Shown here: positions 44,859-56,197 of the stretch, one piece after another
Position numbering within the stretch: position 1 is the first letter of the stretch
Layout: every line of letters begins with the position of its first letter
Assembly: GCF_016920785.2 (NCBI RefSeq)
Contig: NW_024609846.1
Location: 89,244,570 to 89,308,569, forward strand
From: Ixodes scapularis
Taxonomy: Eukaryota; Arthropoda; Arachnida; Ixodida; Ixodidae
Reading direction: 5' to 3'
Length of the DNA stretch: 64,000 nt
Notes under the pieces: model-generated
Seen by the model: the letters and a program-made list of their open reading frames with translations, nothing else
What the model was told of the DNA's origin: nothing
Databases searched by the model: none
Position numbers and translations under genes: made by a program

Positions 44859-45479
44859 TGACTTCCACCAGCTAGCCTGTACTTTGACTCTTTTCTCGTT
44901 AACTGTTGTTACGTTCGAACACGGGACCTTGTTAGATTGAAACGTGTGAGGTTGTGGCTCATCTGAATCATCCACCACAAACGTGACATCGGCAAAACGC
45001 TGAGATTTTTTAAAAGTGAATATATCAACAAATGAAACCTTGCTTCGGCTTGTTTTCTTCTGCTAGCGTCCTTCCATCACGGCATTTAAATTCGTATGTT
45101 GCTATTTAATGGGTTAGATAAAAACATTTTGGTTTCATCTAACTAAATATTTTAATTATCAAAATACAAATGTAACGTATATGTAATGACACGCTCCATT
45201 TTTTAAACTGTAATGGGAACGAGTTCCTTTCTCGCAGATGGAACTTGTAACGGGAACGCGTTTCAAAAATCAAGAGGAACGAGGAACGAGCTTCCGTTCC
45301 TCTTATTGAGGAACGTGTACAACACTGCTTAGGATGTAAACAAGCGCTAGACGTGAGCAAGGAGCAGACGAACTTGCGCGCCGTCCTAACCCTTCTCGAA
45401 AGCCACGTGACTAGTATTAGAAGATCGAAACCACTGCACAATGGCAGAACAACTGACATCGTGGAACGTGAAAGTCATT

Positions 45480-45680
45480 CCGAAAGATAGCAAACGCAGG
45501 TGCGCCGCCAACGCTATAGTCGGTGACAGGTTATGGGTAAAGTGGAAGCTCCTCCAACACCGCCTAGAAGACAAGGCCGTAGTGCTGACATTTTCGACTT
45601 GCCAGCGAAGGCCAACGCTGGAAACTCAAGAAAAAAAGATTGGTGTGTGTGTGTGTGTGTGTTTATACAGCTTAGAACTT
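45480..45680. repeat. Family C repeat plus SINE tail and (GT)n
   Basis: CTCCTCCAACACCGCCTAGA and AAGGCCGTAGTGCTGACA match 8600-8650 in inverse. A (GT)10 run and TTTATACAGCTTAGAAC resemble the 3' tail of the SINE at 8175-8487. It is truncated by the element starting at 45681. Confidence 0.5.
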
Positions 45681-46662
45681 AAAGGGGCCCTGCAAGGAAT
45701 TTTTACTGGTTTTTAATTTGCACCGAACCTGAGCGCACTGAATGAAACCTTTCTTTTATATAATTTGGCTTTATCTTAAAAGTTATAGCCAAATCAAAAG
45801 TAAGAAAAAGAAGCAAAAAATAACCTCCTTCATGACGTCCTTGGTTGCTTGTGTGGCCGTAAACTAGAGGAGGGGCAGTGAGCTCAGCGAGTGGTCACGG
45901 CTGCCGCACTCCGTGTCAACGGCTCGAGAGGGTGCCACTAAAGCATATTCTGGCTAGGCTGTATGAAGCGGGCAGCCAGGACGGCTCGCATTGCATTTTG
46001 CTGCGCGATTAAACACTACTTTGGCATGACACTTCATTGTCCACAAACGACAGCAAACACGGGGTAAAGACCAGTTCAGAACGGGAGCCACTTCGCTCTG
46101 CCATACCGCCAAAAGTTTAAACCACAAGCCAAAGCTGCTCGCCGAAGGCCTTGGGAACGCTCGGAACCGGTCGGATCCTCCAGTCCATACGACCGCAGCA
46201 CCGCCGCGTACGTCCGGGACCTTAGCTCGCCAGTCGTTAATGCCTGGTCCTAGTACACCTTTCTAGTATGCGCCGCCTTTTCCACGGGTATGTCGACGAG
46301 TCATTTCTTGTTTCCGTACTTTCTAAACGGCATTTGTTTCTTTTCTAATTTAAATTAGTAAACAAAAACTACTTTTCTAAAAAATTGAAACGGTTCGCGC
46401 CATTTATATTTTGTATTTGGACTAAAAAGAAGCTTTTAGCGGCTCTGACCAGTAGTAAGCCCAGGGCCACAGACGTCACATATCGCGTGCATTAGGCACC
46501 GCGGGTCACCCCCGTAGGGGGAGGAGGTTTCTGCGTCCCCGGTTGAAATATGACGCACTGATATTTAGTTACTCTCTCCGTGCCCGCTGGCTTGCCCAAA
46601 CCCCGAGGGACGCGGAAACCGCAAAAAAGGTGGACGCTTAAATATGTTTGCAGGGCCCCTTT
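45681..46662. mobile_element. About 1-kb element with AAAGGGGCCCTG inverted ends
   Basis: AAAGGGGCCCTGCAAGG at the left and the inverse TTTGCAGGGCCCCTTT at the right (46648-46662). The interior is non-coding. The target duplication is not clear. Confidence 0.55.
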
Positions 46663-46933
46663 CAGGGCTGTTTATGCTCCGACGTCGACAAACGTAACGT
46701 GCGCCGGCGTTCGTCGTCAACTACTACACGACGCGCCGCGCTGAAAAGGTTGCTCCGGCGCGCATTTCGCGTCGCGCATGCGCGTTGCCATGGCAACCGC
46801 GACGTAAGCTGATGGTGTATTTCCATTTCCGTTTGCATTCTGTCCAGACTTGTTCCGACGGGAGGAACCAATGAGAGCCGATTCGCCATGCATTTAGATC
46901 AGCAAACAAAGAAAAAATATGCAGCGGTGCTTT

Positions 46934-47077
46934 TATGGCGCCGAATCCGGCACTAGAGAACAAGCACGATGTATACGTACGAGATATATATGATAAACGC
47001 ACAGTGTTTGGAGAATTTCATCATCTAGTGCAGGAGCTGCGCGAGTCCAACCCGGAATACCACTTCCCATATTTCAG
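46934..47077 (+). pseudogene. Harbinger transposase exon 1
   Basis: KHDVYVRDIYDKRTVFGEFH, HLVQELRESNPEYHFPYF and two bases precede a GTAAGA donor at 47078. This is the usual N-terminal block of PIF/Harbinger transposases (W V R .I...R...G.F..L..EL...D...F..YFR). The phase fits the next exon. The start codon is not clear. Confidence 0.7.
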
Positions 47078-47145
47078 GTAAGACGGCGGTCGATAGTCAT
47101 GTCGCTTATCAGAGTGAATCAATTCTGTCGTTTCCTTTGCTGCAG

Positions 47146-47259
47146 TATGACGAAGGCTTCATTTGGCGAGCTGCTCGGGCTCGTCCACGGCCGTCCTGTA
47201 CACGCGCCCCCACATCGCTCTCCCATCTTGCCCGCTGAGCGGCTGGCCATCACACTGAG
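47146..47259 (+). pseudogene. Harbinger transposase exon 2
   Basis: The acceptor CTGCAG at 47140-47145 gives S-MTKASFGELLGLVHGRPV, HAPPHRSPILPAERLAITLR and donor GTATGG. It matches the family block MS...F..LL.L......R..I.PAERLA.TLR. The 68-bp upstream intron is short. Confidence 0.72.
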
Positions 47260-48156
47260 GTATGGACTGCATATGTGATATGACCTTCCTTTTCGCGGAC
47301 GCTCGATTGATGAGGTTAGGCTTCTAGACCTTATGCTAGCGCCGTACTCACGCCCAACTCGTATCAAAACACCCCGAACCGGAAACTTATCCGCTCTGGT
47401 CTACTCCGATATTTTGAGTGGTCCGGGCTTGACAATGCGTTTTGAAATAAAATTTGGGCTCTGAAATCGTCAGCCAAAATCGGGGACACGACGATTCAAG
47501 TAGAAACTTACCTCAAATGCTTCTTTTACTGGTTGAATGTACGCATTAAAATTTTAAGTCTCAACTCCTAGAAAAACAAAATCCTCAAAGGTACTGTTTT
47601 TTTATTTTTTCGTACTTAAAATATACTTCAATTTTTAATGTGCAAAGGGGACCAGTGAAGTATGCATTCGAGATAAGTTTCAACTTGATAGGTTCATTTG
47701 CTGATGTTTGACGGCCTATTGGTACTAGCTTGTAACTTTATTTTCAGACACTCATAAATAAGCGAATCAACATATCAATGTAACACTTACTACATCAAAC
47801 ACATATTTTACTAAAGAGATAATCTGACCCATTTGAAAGCATGGGGCATTCTTGCTTTTTTATTTTGTACTTGAAATTGAGACTTAATTTTTTAATGAGT
47901 AAATCTGGTCAGTAATATTCATATTCGAGGTCAACTTCTACTTCATACACCCATTCCCTGATTTTTGCGGGAGATTTTAGAGTAGAACCTATTTCCAAAC
48001 ACATTGTAGAGCGCCAGTCAGACATATTTAGTACAAACTGACATACTGCGTGTATAGCAATATAGTTCGGACGGAGTACTATCGTAGGTCATTCTCAGCA
48101 CGCGGTCAAAAACAGTGGGAATGACTGACCATAAGTTGCTCCGAGCTACGTACTAA

Positions 48157-48283
48157 CAATTGAACACGAGCGTGTTGGTTAAAAGATACAAACTTGAAAG
48201 TATAAAACAGAGAGGACGAGGACGGGAACAGGACATCTTTCCTGTTCCCGTCCTCTCTGTTTTGTACTTTCAAGTTTTGTATC
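48157..48283 (+). mobile_element. Retroposed hairpin element, second copy
   Basis: A leader of about 25 bp with GTGTTGGTTAAAAG, then about 42-bp arms (GATACAAACTTGAAAGTATA, GAGGACGAGGACGGGAACAG) around a short loop. It is flanked by TACGTACTAA (48147-48156) and TATGTACTAA (48284-48293). The arms share the GACGAGGACNGNG core with the element at 18775. It lies inside the second intron of the Harbinger transposase. Confidence 0.6.
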
Positions 48284-48321
48284 TATGTACTAAGTTTCAC
48301 AATTTTCTTTCACATTTCTAG

Positions 48322-49292
48322 GTTCCTTGCCTCACTATGATTTCTAGGCCATAAGTTACCGGATGCATAAAGCAACATTATCGGGGATCCTCCAAGAAAC
48401 ACTGCAAGCCATCTGGGACTGCATCTCCCCGTTAGTGCTGCAGCCACCCACACCACAACATTGGGAAGAGATCCGGAGGGAGTTCTGCGTCAAGTGGAAC
48501 TTTTCTAACGCCATTGGATCAATAGATGGCAAGCACTTTGCGACCAGGTGCCTATCAAACTCTGGCTCAACCTTTCAAAACTACAAGAAATTCTACTCGA
48601 TGGTGCTGCTGGCTGTTGTTGAGGCCCACTACAGGTTTCGACTGGTGGACATTGGGGCTGCCGGGCACCAGTCCTATGTCGGTGTGTTGAGAGAGTCTAA
48701 CCTCGGAAAGGCGTTAGCTGCCAACACCTTCCAAATACCTGCACAGCCTGCACCACCTCAGTGCCTCCTGCAGGATGAAGCCTTCCCGTTGAAAACATAC
48801 CGCATGCGCCCTTTCCCCGGAAGAGGTTTGGACTACCGAGAAAAGATCTTCAACTACAGGCTCTTCCGGGGCAGTCGTACCGTAGAAAACGCCTTCGGAA
48901 TTCTTGTGTCTTGCTGGCGTGCACTTCTGGCTCCAATTCGTGGCACTGTTGATACTGTGAAAACATGATAAAGGCGAAAGTCTGCCTCCACAACTTCCTG
49001 ACACGGGATGAAGCGTACTGCCCTCCTGGATAGGCTGACATGCTGACAGTGAAAGGATGGGGGTGTTCATGTAGATGGTCAGTAGCGAGCTGACATTTTG
49101 AATGTTGGTGTGAACAGGAGCTTACGTGGCGACAGCAGCTCAGCAGAAATCAGCATCAGGGACCAGCTAGCAGACCACTTCCTCTCCCCTAGAAGAGCCA
49201 TCCCATGGCAACACCACTTAGTGACAAGGGAGCAGACGACGACACTTGGTTGTTCTCAATGGTGTTCGATGTTTTCCTTTCCTTGCAAATAA
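48322..49292 (+). pseudogene. Harbinger transposase exon 3 with the DDE domain
   Basis: The transposase catalytic domain. Acceptor TTTCTAG, then FLAS, a stop, and after a frameshift an open run from 48363 (MHKATLSGILQETLQAIWDC). It carries GSIDGKHF (first Asp), VDIGAAGHQSYVGVLRESNL (second Asp block), DEAFPLKTYRMRPFPG, and NYRLFRGSRTVENAFGIL (Glu). Another frameshift at 48965 is followed by KVCLHNFLTRDEAYCPPG, a stop, and a tail with RDQLADHFLSPRRAIPWQ. The DDE triad is present, but at least two frameshifts and two stops make it inactive. The family's partner Myb/MADF-like protein may be the fragment at 55.8 kb. Confidence 0.88.
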
Positions 49293-50817
49293 ATTGTATA
49301 TATTCTATCTGCTCTGCTTGCTTAGCAGTGTTGACCTGCGAAATATATTTTGCAACCCCTCGTAGTTTTCACCTTCAAAGAGCTCACCTATCTACCTTGT
49401 TGAATTTTGTTGTACAGGGAAGAGTGGGGTAATTCATGTTTTTCGCTTGCCACTGTAGACACTGGCACGCATGCCAAATAATTGGCTTCTCATTAGGTGA
49501 ACCCGCAGCAATGGAGTAGTCACTCGCTTCGAAAATAAGAAAGCTTGCGTGTTAATTGCAAAAGTTGGGTTCAGTCTTTCCATTTACACAACAGAGGAGT
49601 ATAATAACATTCTAAATGTACTTTTAATAAGCCTGCTTTTTTACTGGCATTTTGTCGGAAGTATAAACAGGTTTGAAGCCATGCGTGCCACCCACGAAGA
49701 GAACGTAATTGGGAGAAACGTGTTTGATTAACGGTATTAGTGCAGCCTGTGCGTCTGAGTAGCAGTTGATGCTATTATGTGCACTATACCGTTTGCTAAT
49801 TTATACAAGCACCAAGGATCAGGCCGGGTGTAATACCCTGTGTCGGAACACTGTGCTAAAGGACGACGATGGTGGCACACCAGCCAGCAACACACTGCAC
49901 GCGCGCACTCACAGAACGCGCGCACTTGCAAGCTCTCGATCTGCCGACCGGTCGCAACGGCCGGACCAAAATAAATACGAAGTATTCGGCGGTAGCCTTC
50001 CTGCCTATGCGAATACAACATCGGGTTTGTATGTACACTCGCTGCGCAAGCTAGCGTCTACATTCCAAGCCGCTTCCTCGGCGGTAGGGGTAAATTTGCA
50101 AAATGCCTGGAGGTGTTTTTTCAAGCTATTAGAGAGTTTTAGTAGACCGTTTTCATTTTCCGCTCCGCTCTGAGGGTGCCAAACTACGCATGCTCGGCCT
50201 GCTTCGCCGGAATGAAAAGCGGAGGTCCAAAGACGAGTTTTAGTAGAGCGTTTTTCTTCAGCGTAAGAGAGTTTTAAGAGGCTTCGAAAAATTTGCTTGC
50301 GTAGCCCCACAAGTGGACGTGTATAGTACTAGTAAGACAAAAAATTTAAACGTTAACACCAAGAGAGTGAAAGGGAGCGTGTTTTTAGATGTAATAAAAC
50401 CGAAGGCGACAATAATAAACACAAAAGAATAGGCACACACCGGAAAATATATTATGCTATAAAATATAAATATAATCGTTCCACCTTATGTGCGAGTGAA
50501 GCCGAAGGTATAAGCATGATCATGTTGCTCTAAACGGTACTTGCACTGCACGAGCGCGCGTGCTGGTCAAGGGCGCTGAAAGGCCGGCACTCGCTCTTGT
50601 AGCTTCTGCTCCACTCGAATTAAAAAAATCAAACAGATTTACTTATTCGAAGTAGCAAAATGAAAGAAAATGACGAAGTTTGCGCATTGCAAGTACATTC
50701 TTTTGCAAAGTACGAGTACAGTGTTTCTCAAGGCTAGCAAGGCATTTGCACGATGAATCCCCGCTGTTCTCAAAGAAGGACACTTCTACTTATTCTAAAC
50801 TCTCGAACTACAGAATA
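49293..50817. other. Unassigned region
   Basis: A directly repeated GAGTTTTAGTAGANCGTTTT occurs at 50134 and 50239. Otherwise no exon or delimited element. Confidence 0.3.
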
Positions 50818-50859
50818 ATTCTTCATTCTTTATTCATTCTTTATTCATTCTTTATTCAA
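50818..50859 (-). repeat. CR1 3'-terminal tandem repeats
   Basis: Four imperfect copies of an 11-bp ATTCTTTATTC unit on the plus strand, directly after the end of the LINE. These are typical of CR1 3' ends. Confidence 0.75.
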
Positions 50860-50980
50860 AGATTACCCCACATTGCCCGGAAGCGTTATTGCAGGGGGGT
50901 TACAGTTTTGAAAAAAAAATACATCTTCATTTGTAGAGCACACCTGGTCTTCAGCCAGCCTATTCCACTTTGCAATGGTT

Positions 50981-53710
50981 TTAACAAAAAAAAAAAAAAA
51001 AAGAATTGGCATACATGTTCGTCCTGGCGTGGTACTCTCGGATTTTGAAAGCGTGGTCAGTCCGCCTAGAAACATAATGTGGGTGTTTTAAATATACTTC
51101 TCTGTTAATGCCAGTTTTATTATTATACATGAGAAATAAAAACTTCAGTCTCAACTTTTCTCGTTGAGAAGAAAGTAGCTCCCAATTCAATTCGCTTTTC
51201 ATTTTAGTGCAGCGCTCCCTCCGCCCATAACGACCCAGTACAAACCCAGCAGCTCTATTTTGAATTCTTTCCAATTTGTCAATCAAGGTTACGTGCGGAG
51301 GGTCCCAGACGGCGCAGGCATATTCTAAAATCGGCCTAACACATGTTAAGTACGCGGTTTTCTTTAATTCGGGTTGTGAACATTTCAAATTCCGTTGAAT
51401 AAAATTGAGCGCCCTGCCAGCTTTTAGGATGACATCATCAACTTGAGCATTCCAAGAACAGTCGGATGACAGTGTGACACCAAGGTACTTGTAGGTAGTT
51501 TCGTTATTTATTAGGGCGTTATCTATCTGATACGTACTTTAAATTTTTTTCTTTCTCTTGGTAAAACTCAGGTGTACACACTTCTCTGAATTTAAATTCA
51601 TCTGCCACTTGGAACACCAAGTATTAATACAATCCAAGTCTCGTTGCAACGTAGCAGCATCTTGCTCGTCCTTAACTTCCCTATACACAACGCAGTCGTC
51701 AGCAAACAACCGTATAGAGGAGGAAATTCCCACGGAAATATCGTTTACATAAATCAAAAACAAAAGTGGTCCCAGGACCGAGCCTTGTGGGACTCCTGAC
51801 GTTACGTTAACATACTCCGAACTTTTCCGTTCAAGACAACACATTGGCGACGTTGAAATAAATAATTTTCGATCCATCGGAACACACTTAAGTCTAAGTT
51901 TAACGACTATAGTTTACTAAAAAGGAGCGGATGCGACACAGTGTGGAACGCCTTACGAAAGTCTAGAAAAACACAATCCGTTTGCCCTCCATCATCAATA
52001 TTGGACGCCAGTTCATGGTGAAATTCTACGAGCTGTGTCGTGCAAGATAGGCCTTTACGAAACCAGTGTTGTTGACTAATTAGTATGCTGTTGTTTGTTA
52101 TACGTTTCATTATTCCTGTATATAAAACATGTTCAATAATTTTGCATGAGATGGCTGTTAGTGATATTGGCCTGACCTCTTTTTTTGAACCACCTTTATG
52201 AATAGGGACAACATGGGCAATTTCCCAATCGCCTGGTAGGATACCAGTGGAGAGTGACTTTCCGTAGATTACATAAAGATACAACGAAATAGGTCCGGCA
52301 CAACGCTTTAGTAAACGGGGAGAAATACCTTCAGGGCCATTTGCCTTAGTTTCGTCAATGTTTCTTAAAAGCAACTCGATGCCCCTCACGCTTAGTTCAA
52401 CTGGCTCCATTAACGCGATGGCACTTGCATGTGCTGGAGGACAGCTGCTATCTTTAGGTAGGAAGATGGATTGAAAGTAGTCATTCAAGCACGTAACCTT
52501 TTCAGTATCGTCTAAGAGGACATGATGGTTGTGCACAATTTCGTTTATTCCTAAGACTTCGGGTCCACAGCCTTTTATAAACTGCCAAAAAAGTTTAGGG
52601 CTAGTTTTCATCCTGTCGTTAAGTTTTTTTAAAATATCCTTCTTTCGCAATTTTTATAGATAATTTATACTCCTGCGCTAATTCAGATAACCTCTTCAAG
52701 TGATTGTTACTTCTAGTTTTCTTATACTTGAAAAATGCTCTCCTTCTTTTTTTAATTATCCTTAGAATACGTGAAGTCAGTCAGGTTTTTTTTTTCTTTT
52801 TTTGAGTCTGGTAGAATCTATGCTTGGAACATAACGGTTCATAAGTTCAAGCAGCTTGTTCTTAAATGCACACCATAATTTGTAGACGTCGTAATCCTCA
52901 GCTAGGCATTCAAAGACCGGCAAGTGGTCAAGCAGCTGCTGAGATATACTAGTATAGTCGCCTTTCTCGAAGAAAAAAGCTCTCCTTGCTGCGCATGTCG
53001 TCGGTCGGATGATTCCTGATTTGACGCTTGCAATGACGGCTTTATGATCACTTATTCCTGGTATAATGGTGACGGAATCTATAAGGTTGGGTGAACTGCA
53101 AAACAAAAGGTCTAATATGTTATTATTCCGAATTGGATCCTTTACATATTGTAACAGTCCATAAGTATCTACGATGTTCTTCATTTCTAGATTAATGCGA
53201 CTACTAACTTTGCATGAACAAGTGCCATCATTCCATTTTAATTCTGGCAGGTTAAAGTCACCTGCAAGTAAAATAGGGTGCCGAGAGGCCTCCGAAACGA
53301 TTTCAAACAACGACTGTAACGTCTTTAAATCTGAATTCGGTGGCCGATAAACGTTCCGACAGCGTATGACGAATTGTCAGATAAAGTAACTGAGCACCAA
53401 ATTGACTCGACATCGTCATGATCAATATCTAGCCTAGATGATTTTAGAGAGGAAGGAACTAGCAAAAAAAAAAAAAAAAACGCCTCCCCCCGAGGCTGGG
53501 CCTATCCTTCCGATAAACAATAAATTCGTTTGGAAACACCTCACTATCGGCGATAGTCGGATTCATCCACGATTCTGTACCAAATACGATATCAGCTTTT
53601 ACAGACTCGAGCAGGGTAGTGAACTCATCAAGTTTGTTTATTACACTTCTGCAGTTTATTACGACAGCAACCAGATCGCGGCAGGCATTTTTCTTATTCT
53701 TACTGGGGCG
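50981..53710 (-). pseudogene. CR1 ORF2 (endonuclease-reverse transcriptase), broken
   Basis: It begins with VVINCRSVINKLDEFTTLLE and ADIVFGTESWM (endonuclease). Past a T-tract and frameshifts it continues ILLAGDFNLPELKWNDG and PGISDHKAVI. The RT starts at 52650 and shows TKANGPEGISPRLLKR, then VFLDFRKAFHTVSHPL, where the motif A catalytic Asp is His, then GVPQGSVLGPLLFLIYVND, RLFADDCVVY (motif C intact) and a C-terminal YLTCVRPILEYACAVWDPP segment. Several frameshifts and the Asp-to-His change make it inactive. Confidence 0.85.
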
Positions 53711-54210
53711 TCATTGTTTCAAGAGTGGAACGACCTCTTCTTTTTCTGTGTCCCATGTGAAAGTCTTTCCGTTAATAACAAGCTTATCATAAGTTAGCTT
53801 TACCTTGTTATTACTATCTGCTTTTTTAACCTTCGCGTATTCCCACAGTCGCTTTCGAATATCTCGGGTCTCAGGGGAATAATCATTATCAACGCTGTAG
53901 GACAACCCCTTGAACTTCTTAGCGTTTGACAAGACGTCCTGTTGTTCCTTATACGGTGCGAAATTTACAATGATTGGCCTTTTAAACTTTTCATTGTATC
54001 GACCAACAAGGTGTGCTCTTTGAACCGTCTTTAGTTCGATCCCCAAATTGGCCTTGCAAATACTTTTAACCAAGCTTTCCGACTGGTTCCACGTTTCCGA
54101 ACGGTTGTCGCCATCTATTCCATAAAAGACAAGATTTTGTCTGCGACTTCTGTTTTCGAGGTCAACATTTTTGATTCTCAGATTAGCTACTTGCTGTGCA
54201 AGGTCTCTTA

Positions 54211-54522
54211 CACTCTAAAAAAAGGCGGTGAGTTAGCTTTCCCGCACAACACTCGGAGAGCCAATCAGCGCAACTTACGGAGGCAGCTTAGCGAATGACA
54301 ATGCCGAAACATATGTTTAGACCAAAAGACGCAGTCTGAGTTGTGACATTAAGCAATGCAAGCGTGACGTTTCGCATTGCTTAATGTCACAACTCAGACT
54401 GCGTTTTTTGGTTTAAACATATGTTTCCGCATCGTCATTCGCTGAGCTGCCTCCGTAAGTTGCGCTGATTGGTTCTCCGAGTTCTGTGCGTGAAAGTAGA
54501 CGCACAGACATTTTTTAGAGTG
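54211..54522. mobile_element. Tc1/mariner-type foldback MITE in CR1 ORF1
   Basis: The inverted ends CACTCTAAAAAA are flanked by TA at 54209-54210 and 54523-54524. The long arms include CAGACTGCGTTTTTTGG and ATTAAGCAATGC. It is inserted in the ORF1 frame between Ile and Arg codons. Confidence 0.85.
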
Positions 54523-54717
54523 TATTGCGTTTCCTTGTTCAGACACTAGTTTATTAACCGCTTCGACCTGCCCCTCGTTTACACAGAGCCTTTTGTTTAC
54601 TTCCGTCAACATAGCTTCCTGTTTGGCTAACCTAGTGTCGATAGTATCTAGCTTGCTCATGATTATAGCCTGGCCACTTTGAAGACCTCTAAGCAGGTCC
54701 ATTTCTTCTTCAGTAAT

Positions 54718-54747
54718 AGGTCCAGGATTGAGTTCAACATCGCCGGA
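54718..54747 (-). other. 2A-like ribosome-skipping motif
   Basis: Codons read SGDVELNPGP, an exact fit to the D-x-E-x-N-P-G-P consensus, preceded by a Leu-rich segment. In characterised 2A sequences the ribosome releases the chain between the final Gly and Pro and continues. Here that would separate a roughly 70-residue hydrophobic leader from the ORF1 body. Confidence 0.8.
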
Positions 54748-55010
54748 AAGTAACAGGAGAAGAATCAAATACAGCACCGGATTCGCAACAAGGCGAAAAT
54801 TTCTACGAGGCAATCGCACAAAACACACTCGTTTGCGACAGTGGGAAATAGCACTTGTCATGGGAGGAGCCGGCAACGCATACAACAGTTTAAGCACTTG
54901 AATAGGGCAGTGTGAACTGACCTGCATAACCAACAGTGTCGTTAGGTGCATGTCTGCAAGCGTGCCGGCTCCAAATCCCACGAAGCCGAAGTGTTGCGCG
55001 CTTAAGTAGG

Positions 55011-55427
55011 CTTGCTTGATGTCACGTGGCCGTCGATGCTCGAAGCAGACTGGTGGACCGTTGTCGGCGAGGGCTCTATCAAAACATTCAGATTAACATA
55101 GACTGCTTCAAAGATTATGTTTTCCTCTAACGATGTGGTAGAATTTCATAAGCAGAAGTTGCTCTTCGCAAACGTAGTTTATATTTGCAGGATGTGTATA
55201 TTATCAAGACATGGGTGGAAACGTGTGCCTTCAGATGCACAAAGGTCGGGCGCTTTATTTTTGCTAAAACTTATTCATATTCATACAACATCTGTATTAC
55301 ACAAACCCTGAATTGGGCACTTGTGACCACGTCCCAACGATCCAGAGATTGTGCTAGAAAGTAAGCAAACGCCTCATTTTGTGTCATTTTACTCTTTAAA
55401 TGATTTAAAAGTTCTATCTCCATTGTG
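55011..55427. other. Spacer, possibly LINE 5' UTR
   Basis: May include the 5' UTR of the CR1 LINE. No motif recognised. Confidence 0.3.
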
Positions 55428-55692
55428 TCAGCCTCCCTTCTGCGTGTGGAAGGGGGGTGGTCCGTGGCACCTTTGTGACTGGCCTGATGACCTCCTCGAG
55501 GTGTATGAAGTTGATTTACCCAAGGTGGACGGTGTGGCTGCGACAGGAGCCTTAGGGCTGCACTGCAGCTCTTCTTCGGCAGGTTCGAAGTCAGTGGGAA
55601 TGGTCGAGTCGTCAGGAGAAGATTCCACCATTTCTATTAATCGACACTGTGCTGTGTCGCTCACAGGCGGTGCCTTTACGTTGGTGGTTGCC
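55428..55692 (-). CDS. Unassigned acidic open frame
   Basis: ATTNVKAPPVSDTAQCRLIE, MVESSPDDSTIPTDFEPAEE, LQCSPKAPVAATPSTLGKST and SYTSRRSSGQ, then a stop at 55428. An acceptor-like CACTAGCAG lies at its start. Low-complexity Ser/Pro/Glu sequence like the linker after a MADF domain. It may belong with 55768-55926, although the splice phase I inferred does not fit. No function can be assigned. Confidence 0.25.
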
Positions 55693-55767
55693 CTGCTAGT
55701 GGGATTAACAGATGGGAGAGAAATTTAGTTAGACAGTAAAGAAGGACTGCAAGTTTCGTTTACATAC

Positions 55768-55926
55768 TTCCTGGTTCAGATGTTTCTTGTAAAACGACAT
55801 CATTTACAGGAAGACCCATTGTTTTTTCCGGACGAAGCTACTGCCGCCTTGTCGCAGCTTCGATGGCGCGGACCTCCCTGACGCACCTGTCGCGTACACG
55901 CCTCCACGCTTTTTGTGCGTCCTCAT
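55768..55926 (-). pseudogene. Possible MADF-domain exon fragment
   Basis: The acceptor TATTTTAG opens DEDAQKAWRRVRDRCVREVR and AIEAATRR, then TAG, and further open sequence to a GTATGT donor. W..vRDRyvRE.R.. matches the third helix of MADF (Myb/SANT-like) domains, which occur in host regulators and in the second protein of Harbinger elements. A premature stop is present. The assignment rests on about 25 residues. Confidence 0.35.
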
Positions 55927-56099
55927 CTAAAATAAGTATGTCAACTTCATTTCTCCCATATGAAAACCTAATCCAAAAATAAAATGCTGAACTAGTTGCC
56001 AAGTCAGTTAAGCTGCTTCCACTGCTTATCTATTTAAAGTCCTAAAAGTCATAGCTAGAGTGCCTCTATGTCTTCTGTTTAGGGTAGGGTGCCTCATTG
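55927..56099. other. Short unassigned spacer
   Basis: Nothing recognised. Confidence 0.3.
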
Positions 56100-56197
56100 T
56101 CCTTCTGTTTAGGGTAATGCCAGCCTTTGTATAGTACCCGATGCCGACAGCACGCGCTCACGGGGAAAATACAAAAAAATCGACGAAACCAAAATGT
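56100..56197. repeat. Satellite fragment left of the I-clade LINE
   Basis: AGTACCCGATGCCGACAGCA, CGCGCTCACGGGGAAAATAC and CCAAAATGT match the unit at 63760-63840, showing that the LINE at 56198-63603 split this satellite. Confidence 0.8.

Larger units (their letters stand above)
43978..45327. mobile_element. hAT element with 8-bp target duplication
   Basis: Begins CAGTGTTGTACGGAACGGCG and ends in the inverse ACACGTGTACAACACTG-like GTGTACAACACTG. It is flanked by CCTAGGAT (43970-43977) and CTTAGGAT (45328-45335), 7 of 8 identical. Subterminal sequence is rich in GGAACG motifs. It contains one open frame of 128 codons (44361-44747) and a long hairpin, and no recognisable hAT transposase. Confidence 0.8.
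46668..49292 (+). mobile_element. PIF/Harbinger element, at least partly preserved
   Basis: A GC-rich 5' region beginning GGGCTGTTTATGCTCCGACG resembles a Harbinger terminus. It is followed by three transposase exons on the plus strand. No matching inverse terminus was found downstream, where a CR1 LINE occupies 50.8-55 kb, so the 3' boundary is uncertain. Confidence 0.55.
53711..54981 (-). pseudogene. CR1 ORF1, intact except for a MITE insertion
   Basis: An RNA-binding chaperone-type ORF1. Residues from the first plausible Met give a basic segment, a hydrophobic run (NPVLYLILLLLL), the 2A-like motif SGDVELNPGP, then a coiled coil (LLRGLQSGQAIIMSKLDTID and onward). After the MITE come ENRSRRQNLVFYGID, an RRM-like middle, and a C-terminal domain ending VPLLKQ and TGA. 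The reading frame before the MITE continues exactly into the frame after it if one TA and the insert are discounted, so the MITE is the only visible lesion. The layout parallels Transposase_22-type ORF1 proteins. Confidence 0.8.
50818..55010 (-). mobile_element. CR1-clade LINE
   Basis: Minus-strand LINE with an ORF1 of the coiled-coil/RRM type, an ORF2 with endonuclease and RT, and a 3' end of tandem GAATAAAGAAT units (50818-50859), as CR1 elements end in short tandem repeats. The RT motifs GVPQGSVLGPLLFLIYVND and RLFADDCVVYRE fit CR1. The 5' limit is approximate. A mariner-like MITE interrupts ORF1. Confidence 0.82.
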
